Assembly: GCA_017455385.1 (NCBI GenBank)
Contig: JAFTBD010000116.1
Location: forward strand, 1-16,888
From: Clostridia bacterium
Lineage (GTDB): Bacteria > Bacillota > Clostridia > Christensenellales > CAG-1252
DNA: 16,888 nucleotides
Direction of reading: 5' to 3'
Made by a program: the position numbers and the translations under genes
Notes under the pieces: model-generated
What the model was told of the DNA's origin: nothing
Seen by the model: the letters and a program-made list of their open reading frames with translations, nothing else
Databases searched by the model: none
Shown: one piece after another, positions 1-7,584 of the stretch
Position numbering within the stretch: the first letter of the stretch is position 1
Layout: the number at the start of each line of letters is the position of its first letter

Positions 1-683
1 GTGATGGTGAAGACGTCTTCGACAGGCATAAGGAACGGCTGATCGATAGCACGCTCGGGGTTCGGGATGTAGGTGTCGAGGGTGTCGAGGAGCTCTTGGA
101 TCGGGCCGAAAGCGGGATCATCGAACTTGCCAGCGATACCAGCCTGCATGGCGAGGAGCGCGGAACCACGGATGATCGGGGTGGTGTCGCCGGGGAACTC
201 GTACTTGTCGAGGATCTCACGGACTTCCATCTCGACGAGCTCAAGGAGCTCTTCGTCGTCAGCCTGATCGCACTTGTTCAGGAACACGATGATGTAGGGA
301 ACGCCGACCTGACGGGCGAGAAGAATGTGCTCGCGGGTCTGGGGCATGGGACCGTCGGTCGCAGCAACAACGAGGATAGCGCCGTCCATCTGCGCCGCAC
401 CGGTGATCATGTTCTTAACATAATCCGCGTGTCCCGGGCAGTCGACGTGAGCGTAGTGTCTCTTCTCGGTCTGATACTCGACGTGAGCGGTGTTGATCGT
501 GATACCACGTGCCTTCTCTTCCGGGGCCTTGTCGATCTCGTCATATTTCATGGACGCCGCATTGCCCTTGTTAGCACAGTACATCGTGATAGCTGCTGTC
601 AAGGTCGTCTTACCGTGGTCAACGTGACCAATGGTACCGACGTTAACGTGCACTTTGCTTTTGTCAAATTTTTCCTTTGCCAT
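1..683 (-). CDS. tuf: Elongation factor Tu, N-terminal part (3' end outside window)
   Basis: EF-Tu carries aminoacyl-tRNA to the ribosomal A site as a GTP complex in the cytoplasm. About 227 codons are visible: the whole GTPase domain and the beginning of domain 2. Seen directly: P-loop GHVDHGKT at residues 19-26, switch I RGITIN near 59-64, DCPGH at 81-85 and NKCD at 136-139. The start is the ATG at 683-681, preceded by a good AGGAGG about 10 nt upstream, and the protein begins MAKEKFDKSKVHVNVGTIGH as is usual for the family. It is the last visible gene of the str operon, 75 bp after fusA, and has an additional promoter of its own in that gap. The frame is open to the left edge, so the missing ~170 codons lie outside the window. 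Identification is certain. Confidence 0.98.
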   Translation of the reverse strand, partial: MAKEKFDKSKVHVNVGTIGHVDHGKTTLTAAITMYCANKGNAASMKYDEIDKAPEEKARGITINTAHVEYQTEKRHYAHVDCPGHADYVKNMITGAAQMDGAILVVAATDGPMPQTREHILLARQVGVPYIIVFLNKCDQADDEELLELVEMEVREILDKYEFPGDTTPIIRGSALLAMQAGIAGKFDDPAFGPIQELLDTLDTYIPNPERAIDQPFLMPVEDVFTI

Positions 684-758
684 TGTTAATTATCCTCCTA
701 ATATATCTTTAACAATTTTATTTTGAAGCAGCTATCCGCTGCAACTTTACTTATTATA

Positions 759-2822
<2,064 letters not shown>

Positions 2823-2829
2823 TTTCTTC

Positions 2830-3300
2830 CTACCAACGATAGTGAGCGAACGCCTTGTTGGCCTCTGCCATACGATGCATTTCGTCTCTCTTCTTCACTG
2901 CATTGCCCATGCCGTTCGACGCATCCATCAGCTCGCCGGCAAGTCTCTGGTCGCTCGTCTTCTCGCCGCGCTTTCTCATGAAAGTGACGATCCAACGGAT
3001 CCCAAGAGTCTGTCTCCTTTCCTCACGGATCTCCTGCGGCACTTGATACGTCGCACCGCCGACCCTTCTCGCCTTCACTTCCACCTGAGGCATAACGTTT
3101 TGAAGAGCCTTCTTGAAAACATCAAGAGGGGAAGTGCCGGTCTTTTCCTGAATAATATCGAATGCCCCATACACGATGGACTGCGCCGTACCCTTCTTGC
3201 CGTCGAGCATGATCTGATTGACCAGCTTGGTGACGACTTTATCATGATAAATAGGATCGGGCAGAACGTCGCGTTTAGGCACACCACTTCTTCTTGGCAT
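2830..3300 (-). CDS. rpsG: 30S ribosomal protein S7
   Basis: S7 is a primary 16S rRNA-binding protein that nucleates assembly of the 30S head and lines the E and P sites. The product has 156 residues, the usual length, starting MPRRSGVPKRDVLPDPIYHDKVVTKLVNQIM and ending in the typical HRMAEANKAFAHYRW. The ATG at 3300-3298 is preceded by AAGGAGAT at good spacing. It lies between rpsL (44-bp gap) and fusA (7-bp gap) in the str operon order. In E. coli S7 represses this operon by binding the rpsL-rpsG spacer; the 44-bp spacer here is AT-rich and shows no obvious S7-like structure, so that control cannot be inferred. Confidence 0.98.
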   Translation of the reverse strand: MPRRSGVPKRDVLPDPIYHDKVVTKLVNQIMLDGKKGTAQSIVYGAFDIIQEKTGTSPLDVFKKALQNVMPQVEVKARRVGGATYQVPQEIREERRQTLGIRWIVTFMRKRGEKTSDQRLAGELMDASNGMGNAVKKRDEMHRMAEANKAFAHYRW

Positions 3301-3344
3301 ACTTATATCTCCTTATATCTTAATATGGTTGTAATTGGTTATTC

Positions 3345-3716
3345 TTATTTAGGTTTCTTCGCACCGTACTTGGAACGAGCCTGCTTGCGTTTCGCAACGC
3401 CTGCAGTATCGAGCGCACCACGCACGATATGATACCTAACACCAGGTAAGTCCTTCACCCTGCCGCCGCGGATGAGCACGACACTGTGTTCTTGCAGGTT
3501 GTGTCCGATGCCGGGAATGTACACAGTACCTTCCATGCCGTTGGACAAACGCACCCTCGCGATCTTACGCATAGCGGAGTTCGGCTTCTTAGGCGTGGTG
3601 GTAGTGACCGACAGACACACACCGCGACGTTGCGGGCATTGCTGCAGGATAGGCGCGAGAGTCTTGGACTCTTGCTTCTCTCTACCGTGCCTAATTAACT
3701 GATTGATAGTAGGCAT
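3345..3716 (-). CDS. rpsL: 30S ribosomal protein S12
   Basis: S12 sits at the decoding centre of the 30S subunit and influences accuracy. The 123-residue product shows the conserved loops TTTTPKKPNSAMRK and GGRVKDLPGVRYHIVRG. The lysines whose substitution gives streptomycin resistance in other bacteria (PKKPN loop and VKDLPG loop) are both the sensitive, wild-type residues. The ATG at 3716-3714 follows a strong AAGGAGGT. It is the second gene of the str operon, 121 bp after rplGB. The lysine-rich ending SKYGAKKPK is normal for the family. Identification is certain. Confidence 0.98.
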   Translation of the reverse strand: MPTINQLIRHGREKQESKTLAPILQQCPQRRGVCLSVTTTTPKKPNSAMRKIARVRLSNGMEGTVYIPGIGHNLQEHSVVLIRGGRVKDLPGVRYHIVRGALDTAGVAKRKQARSKYGAKKPK

Positions 3717-3743
3717 ATCTTGACCTCCTTATAGTCTTCCTGC

Positions 3744-3819
3744 TCTCCGTCAACCCTTGGAGAACATTCCGTTTGCCCTTTTTCAAAAGGGACTTAAGCA
3801 TGTGCCGGAGTTTCCTCCG
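3744..3819 (-). other. Three short hairpins in the rplGB-rpsL spacer
   Basis: The 121-bp gap between rplGB and rpsL is long for this otherwise tight operon. On the RNA (minus) strand it can form CGGAG-GAAA-CTCCG (3819-3806, a GNRA-type loop), CCCTTT-TGAA-AAAGGG (3791-3776) and TCTCC/GGAGA (3763-3744, 10-nt loop). None is followed by a U-run, so they are not intrinsic terminators. rplGB encodes an L7Ae-type RNA-binding protein, so a feedback site is conceivable, but I could not find a clear kink-turn consensus in this gap. Confidence 0.4.
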
Positions 3820-3837
3820 AATATCGATCGCTCCGTA

Positions 3838-4095
3838 TCACCTCACGAGTCCGACCACCGCCGCGCCGACGTCGATCCGCGCCGCCTTGCCGAGCTCCGC
3901 CATCGTGGGGCCGCCCTTCAAGAGCACTTCTCTGTCCGCCGCAGCTTCTTTCAGCGCTCGCTTGATGAATTCTTCACAATCGGACGACACTATTACACAC
4001 CATACCGTGCCGTCTGTAATACCCCGCAGAACCTGTTTCAGCCCAACAAGTTTATTGGGGGAATTATCCATTAAAGACCTATAGTCTTCCGTCAT
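3838..4095 (-). CDS. rplGB: L7Ae-like kink-turn RNA-binding ribosomal protein (YbxF type)
   Basis: This is a small member of the ribosomal L7Ae/L30e/S12e/Gadd45 family, 85 residues, the usual size. The core KLVGLKQVLRGITDGTV matches the family's RNA-contacting start (GxKQ...I..G.v), and the ending AELGKAARIDVGAAVVGL matches the conserved LGKACGIEVGAAAV block. Members of this family bind kink-turn RNA; B. subtilis YbxF has this activity and is encoded just before rpsL, exactly the position seen here. The ATG at 4095-4093 is preceded by GAGGTGACAG, a well-spaced site; the internal ATG at codon 9 has no such site. It is the first gene of the str operon, with a sigma-A promoter about 50 bp upstream. 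Its precise cellular role is poorly defined even in model species. Confidence 0.9.
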   Translation of the reverse strand: MTEDYRSLMDNSPNKLVGLKQVLRGITDGTVWCVIVSSDCEEFIKRALKEAAADREVLLKGGPTMAELGKAARIDVGAAVVGLVR

Positions 4096-4147
4096 CTGTC
4101 ACCTCAAACGACGACAAAATTACTTGCAATTTCTCACAAGCCCTTTT

Positions 4148-4176
4148 ATTGTATCAATTCCAACGGGGTTAGTCAA
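4148..4176 (-). promoter_or_regulatory. Sigma-A promoter of the str operon (rplGB-rpsL-rpsG-fusA-tuf)
   Basis: On the minus strand TTGACT (4176-4171), a 17-bp spacer and TACAAT (4153-4148) form a near-consensus housekeeping promoter. The start point would be near 4141, giving a leader of about 45 nt before the rplGB ATG. Two identical A-tract elements lie upstream and could act as an UP element. Confidence 0.8.
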
Positions 4177-4191
4177 ATAAATCTTGATGAT

Positions 4192-4223
4192 TTTTTTACG
4201 CAAAACGACAGTTTTTTACGCAA
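4192..4223 (-). repeat. 12-bp A-tract direct repeats upstream of the str promoter
   Basis: The motif TTGCGTAAAAAA (minus strand) occurs twice without mismatch, at 4223-4212 and 4203-4192, with a 20-bp period. Relative to the predicted start at 4141 the A-tracts lie near -51 to -56 and -71 to -76, on about the same helix face. That placement suits UP-element or bent-DNA stimulation of a strong ribosomal promoter, or a tandem protein-binding site. Confidence 0.55.
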
Positions 4224-4235
4224 TATAAGGTTCGC

Positions 4236-4297
4236 GCTCTAATTCGGAATTCGGAATGCGGAATGCGGAACTGAAACGCTATGCTCTAATGCGGAAT
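4236..4297. repeat. Heptad tandem repeat AATKCGG and duplicated 15-mer
   Basis: Four perfect-register heptads, AATTCGG twice then AATGCGG twice, run from 4241 to 4268, followed by a partial AA. The 15-mer GCTCTAATKCGGAAT that begins the run at 4236-4250 occurs again at 4283-4297, 47 bp on, with one base changed. The run borders the hairpin array that starts at 4302. No reading frame or promoter is apparent in it. Confidence 0.8.
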
Positions 4298-4301
4298 AGG
4301 G

Positions 4302-4507
4302 ATGAATTGACCTAACGGTCATGAATTGGCTTTCGCCATGAATTGCGCCTTTGGCGCATGAATCGCACGCTCGGCGTGCATTATGGATATATTTATCCGC
4401 AATGACGGCTCTGCCGTCAATTCACGGAGAGCTCTGCTCGAGAATTCACGACCGCATCTGCGGTCAATTCACGCACGAAGTGCAATTCACTGCGTAAGCA
4501 AGTTCAC
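4302..4507. repeat. Micro-hairpin array A (variable stems, conserved 7-bp linkers)
   Basis: About ten short palindromes, each with a different stem, are separated by near-identical 7-bp linkers. In the left half the linker is ATGAATT: 4302-4308 before GACC-taac-GGTC, 4321-4327 before GGC-tttc-GCC, 4338-4344 before GCGCC-ttt-GGCGC, and ATGAATC 4358-4364 before GCACGC-tcg-GCGTGC. The centre holds GGATA-tatt-TATCC (4385-4398) and GACGGC-tct-GCCGTC (4404-4418). In the right half the linker is AATTCAC, at 4419-4425, 4443-4449, 4466-4472 and 4484-4490 (AGTTCAC at 4501-4507). These alternate with GAGC-tct-GCTC, GACCGC-atct-GCGGTC, GCAC-gaa-GTGC and TGC-gtaa-GCA. The two halves therefore carry the linker in opposite orientations. 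No U-runs follow the hairpins and no gene is visible. Confidence 0.9.
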
Positions 4508-4552
4508 TTTTTTAATGAGGTAGTAGCGAAGTAGATGCGCCGCTATCCGCTG

Positions 4553-6190
4553 TCACCCTATACGGTAGTACTGACGCACAGTACCTCCTGCCCCACCGGT
4601 CACCGGCACATTCGCATAGTACAGATACGCCTCATACGCCGTGGCGGACGACATTTCGATCAGGTTCGCTTTGAGCCCCGAAAGGATCGCATCGCCGTTC
4701 TCGTTGTAACAGGTGTACGTGGTCTCATTCATCGTATTGTCCGTGGTGGCGATCTCATAGAAATGATCGTTCATGACCTTAAAGGCGAGATTCGCCGTGG
4801 GATTCAAGTCGATGGGAGCATCACCGCCTTTATAGAGATAATAATGCGTCACACCGATGACCGTCTTGGATAAGATGACATTATGCGCCATCATCTGATA
4901 GAGCGAATAGCCCGCGGCGGTGTAATCAAAGACCAAATTCAACGAATTATCGTAGAGCTTGCCGCTCGCAACGATGTAATTGTCATTAAAGTCGTCGATG
5001 CCCGCGGCGCTCCCGATCTCCTTGCCGCCGGTCGTATAAAGTTTCGTACCTGCGGGCGTATTGAAGCGGAGATTCTCATTCAAGGGATTGAAGACCGTAT
5101 TCGGCGTCTGACCGTCCACCATCTGATCCACCCTGCCCTTGATCGAGAGGCTGTTGGTGAGCAAGACGCGTTGGGTGTCGTTGGCGCCCGTCATCAGCAT
5201 CTCGTCCTCGATGGGACGGATCTGCGCGAAGTTCTTCGCGGAACCGTTGAAGGAATAGTTATTATCGGAGAAGTCGGAATCGAGAGCGAGGACGAGGAAG
5301 TCCACGTCCTTCTCCTTGGCGCTGCCGTCCTTCGCATTCACGACGTAGGTCTTCAAAAGGAACTTATTGACGCCGTTGATATATGTGTAATCTTTCGAGT
5401 CATCCATTCTGGCATAGGTGAGCTGCACGAGCAGGTCGCCGCTCTCCAAGACGAAGATACTGCTTGCATTATAGTTGCCGTGCGCGTAATAGCTGCTGAC
5501 GAGGTCAAGGTTCTTGTCGAAGACGAGCGCCCTATTCGCGGTGATATTGTAATAATATTTATCGTTGGAATTCGTGATATTGGTATTGAAGGAGAAGAGC
5601 CCCGTCTTGGCGCGGATGAAGGTGATGTCACAGCTTGTCCGCGAGAGACGATAATAGCAATTCCCGAAGAGGATGATATCCGACGTAACGACGGTAACGG
5701 CGGGAACGGGATCGTCGGAAGAGGTCACGTAACCGTTCGTCTCCTCACCCGCGGCATTGACGCACTTCAAGGCGGTGCCGTTGCCCGTATAAAGCGTCGT
5801 GGTGCGCGTCCCTTGGAGAACGTCCGTCTTGGAGATCGTATAATAAGCATTGTAGTCTCCGAAGGAATAGACAGAGACGGTATCCGTCGTGTCTTCTACG
5901 AGCGTGACCCCCGTCGCGACGTTATACACCGTATAAGCATTCTCGTTCAAAGCGTTCAGCTTCCTGCCGACGAAGAGGATACCGTTCGCAGACTCGCCCG
6001 AATACGCCCTCTCGTCCAATTTGCCGATCAAGCCCGATCTATCCGCCGCACTGACCGCAGACGGCTCGTACGTCAACGCGATCTTCGCCTTGCGGAACGA
6101 GATGCCGCCCGACGAATTGCAAGCCGTGAATAACGCTACCAAACAAATGACCGCCATCACGATGGCAATGACCTTGACTGCCTTCTTCAT
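4553..6190 (-). CDS. Predicted lipoprotein of unknown function
   Basis: The 545-residue product begins MKKAVKVIAIVMAVICLVALFTAC, a short positive N-region, a hydrophobic stretch and a lipobox-like LFTA followed by Cys24, so it is probably exported by Sec and anchored to the outer face of the membrane by lipid on Cys24. The mature part is rich in Tyr, Asn, Asp and Thr with repeated alternations of the KLYDNSLNLVFDYTAAG kind, suggesting a beta-rich or propeller-like fold; this is inference only. I recognise no catalytic motif and assign no function. The ATG at 6190-6188 was chosen because GGGAGG sits 7 bp upstream. The ATG two codons earlier directly abuts that site, and an ATG at 6262 lies inside the promoter -35. 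The gene is a single transcription unit with repeat arrays on both sides. Confidence 0.85.
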   Translation of the reverse strand: MKKAVKVIAIVMAVICLVALFTACNSSGGISFRKAKIALTYEPSAVSAADRSGLIGKLDERAYSGESANGILFVGRKLNALNENAYTVYNVATGVTLVEDTTDTVSVYSFGDYNAYYTISKTDVLQGTRTTTLYTGNGTALKCVNAAGEETNGYVTSSDDPVPAVTVVTSDIILFGNCYYRLSRTSCDITFIRAKTGLFSFNTNITNSNDKYYYNITANRALVFDKNLDLVSSYYAHGNYNASSIFVLESGDLLVQLTYARMDDSKDYTYINGVNKFLLKTYVVNAKDGSAKEKDVDFLVLALDSDFSDNNYSFNGSAKNFAQIRPIEDEMLMTGANDTQRVLLTNSLSIKGRVDQMVDGQTPNTVFNPLNENLRFNTPAGTKLYTTGGKEIGSAAGIDDFNDNYIVASGKLYDNSLNLVFDYTAAGYSLYQMMAHNVILSKTVIGVTHYYLYKGGDAPIDLNPTANLAFKVMNDHFYEIATTDNTMNETTYTCYNENGDAILSGLKANLIEMSSATAYEAYLYYANVPVTGGAGGTVRQYYRIG

Positions 6191-6232
6191 ACCCATCCTC
6201 CCAAAAGAAAAGAGTTCTATTTCGTGATGATA

Positions 6233-6262
6233 ATTGTAACATATATAAACGCGAAACGTCAA
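6233..6262 (-). promoter_or_regulatory. Sigma-A promoter of the lipoprotein gene
   Basis: On the minus strand TTGACG (6262-6257), an 18-bp spacer and TACAAT (6238-6233). The start would be near 6226, giving a leader of about 36 nt before the ATG at 6190. The -35 element is only 6 bp from the first palindrome of hairpin array B. Confidence 0.75.
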
Positions 6263-6268
6263 CCATTA

Positions 6269-6397
6269 CGCTACGCGAATGATGTTGCCTATCGGCAAAT
6301 GATGTTTTGCTTCCGCAAAAACGATGTGCGCCAAAGCGCAACGACGTTGCACTATGTGCAAATTGCGGTAACGCTTGCGCGATAAATAATTTTATCG
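6269..6397. repeat. Micro-hairpin array B (8-bp linkers AATGATGT)
   Basis: The same design as array A with a different linker. Palindromes CGC-tac-GCG (6269-6277), TGCC-tatc-GGCA (6286-6297), TTTGC-ttcc-GCAAA (6306-6319), GCGC-caaa-GCGC (6328-6339) and TGCAC-tat-GTGCA (6348-6360) are separated by AATGATGT (6278-6285), AATGATGT (6298-6305), AACGATGT (6320-6327) and AACGACGT (6340-6347). The linker drifts by one base per step from left to right. AATT then leads to GCG-gtaa-CGC (6365-6374), and CGATAAA-taat-TTTATCG (6380-6397) follows. No coding sequence or U-run terminator is seen in the block. Confidence 0.85.
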
Positions 6398-6417
6398 ATA
6401 ATTTGAGATTACTTTTT

Positions 6418-6560
6418 ATCCCGCTCTGTGAGCACGGAGAGTGATGCTTAGGCAAACGCTCCGCGAGGAACGGACGGGAGCGTACTCCTTGTACGTGACC
6501 GTTCGTGATCGATGCGGTAGAGCAGCATAAGTGTCGCTATCCGCGCTCACAGAGCGGGAT
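6418..6560. mobile_element. 143-bp imperfect inverted repeat, MITE-like, at the tsaD 3' end
   Basis: A perfect 16-bp arm, ATCCCGCTCTGTGAGC at 6418-6433, pairs with its complement at 6545-6560. Pairing continues inward with some mismatches to about 6453/6525 and again at the centre (GAACGG 6468-6473 with CCGTTC 6499-6504; CGTAC 6481-6485 with GTACG 6491-6495; loop TCCTT). The arms starting TCCCGC are bordered by TA on both sides (6417-6418 and 6560-6561), as expected for a TA target duplication of the Tc1/IS630 type. No transposase is present. The right arm supplies the last codons and stop of tsaD. It could also be simply a long 3' RNA hairpin. Confidence 0.5.
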
Positions 6561-7583
6561 AGACGCCTTTGCATCCAAGGAATCCGAAGCCAAACAGCTT
6601 TCATCCCCGTAGCGTAGCTGCAAATACGCCTCCATCGCGATCATCGCCGCATTGTCGGTGCACATCTCTTTCGTCGGGAAATGCGCTTTCAGTCCATTCT
6701 TCGCACACGCTTCGGTAAGGGTGGCGCGGAGGGCGCCATTCGCGCCGACGCCGCCCGCGAGAGCGATATCTTTCAATCGGTTCTCTTTCGCCGCCGTGAC
6801 CGCCGCCTTGGTGAGCATCGCGGTGACCGCGGTCTGAAACGAGCACGCCACGTCCGCTCTCCGAATGGGTTCGCCGCGTTGCTCCGCGGTATGGACGTAA
6901 TTGATGACGGAAGTCTTGATCCCGCTGAAAGAGAAGTCGTATTTCCCCGTCTTGGGCGCGGGGATGAAGACGGTATCCTCCCCTTCTCTCGCGAGTTTCT
7001 CGATCTCGGGACCGCCGGGATACGGGAGGGACAATACGCGCGCGACCTTATCGAATGCCTCCCCCACCGCATCGTCCATCGTGCCGCCGAGGTAAGTGAA
7101 AGAGGTGTAATCGTCCACTCGCACCACCGCGGTGTGACCGCCCGAGACGATGAGCCCGATATAAGGCGGAACCAATGAAGGATCGGCGAGATAATTCGCC
7201 GCGATATGTCCGCGGATATGATTGACTTTCACGAGGGGTTTATCGAGGGCGAAAGCGAGACCTTTCACGTAACTGACCCCGACGAGGAGCGCGCCGAGGA
7301 GCCCCGCGCCGTAGGTGACGGCATAAGCGGCCACTTCGGACGCCCTGACGCCCGCCTTCTCAAGGGCGGACTTGACGACGGTCTCCACGTTCAAGACGTG
7401 GTTTCGGCTGGCGATCTCGGGAACGACGCCGCCGTATTCTTTATGAATGGCGATCTGTGTGGAAATGACGGAAGAAAGCACCTCGCCGTTTCTCAGCACG
7501 GCGCACGCCGTTTCGTCGCAGGAGCTCTCCACGGCGCAAACGGTCAACGTATCTTTGGCTCTGAGTTCCGCAAAAGACAGCAT
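6537..7583 (-). CDS. tsaD: tRNA N6-threonylcarbamoyladenosine transferase TsaD
   Basis: TsaD, with TsaB and TsaE, transfers the threonylcarbamoyl group from TC-AMP to A37 of ANN-decoding tRNAs in the cytoplasm. The 348-residue length is normal. Seen: ESSCDETA at 19-26, the metal-binding HxxxH pair H122 and H126 in NHIRGH, SGGHT at 147-151, GEAFDKVARVLSLPYPGGP around 174-192, and the late AGGVGANGALR and CTDNAAMIA motifs. The ATG at 7583 lies one base after the prfB stop (7587-7585), with GAAGG in the end of prfB as a possible ribosome site, so translation is probably coupled. The final residues PLCERG and the stop lie within one arm of a 143-bp inverted repeat, so the tail may have been contributed by an inserted element. 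tsaB and tsaE are not in the window. Confidence 0.95.
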   Translation of the reverse strand: MLSFAELRAKDTLTVCAVESSCDETACAVLRNGEVLSSVISTQIAIHKEYGGVVPEIASRNHVLNVETVVKSALEKAGVRASEVAAYAVTYGAGLLGALLVGVSYVKGLAFALDKPLVKVNHIRGHIAANYLADPSLVPPYIGLIVSGGHTAVVRVDDYTSFTYLGGTMDDAVGEAFDKVARVLSLPYPGGPEIEKLAREGEDTVFIPAPKTGKYDFSFSGIKTSVINYVHTAEQRGEPIRRADVACSFQTAVTAMLTKAAVTAAKENRLKDIALAGGVGANGALRATLTEACAKNGLKAHFPTKEMCTDNAAMIAMEAYLQLRYGDESCLASDSLDAKASIPLCERG

Positions 7584-7584
7584 A

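Noticed and set aside
3717..3837. Kink-turn autoregulatory site for the L7Ae-like protein
   Set aside because: Hairpins are present but I could not place the tandem G-A pairs and 3-nt bulge that a kink-turn requires.
4404..4465. Hairpins of array A as intrinsic terminators
   Set aside because: None is followed by a U-run on either strand.
4302..4507. CRISPR array
   Set aside because: The conserved unit is only 7 bp, the variable parts are 10-17 bp palindromes, and no cas gene is nearby.
4883..6133. Plus-strand 416-codon frame opposite the lipoprotein gene
   Set aside because: The minus-strand frame has a promoter, a ribosome site and a lipobox; the plus frame has none and shows Ile/Arg/Glu bias of an antisense frame.
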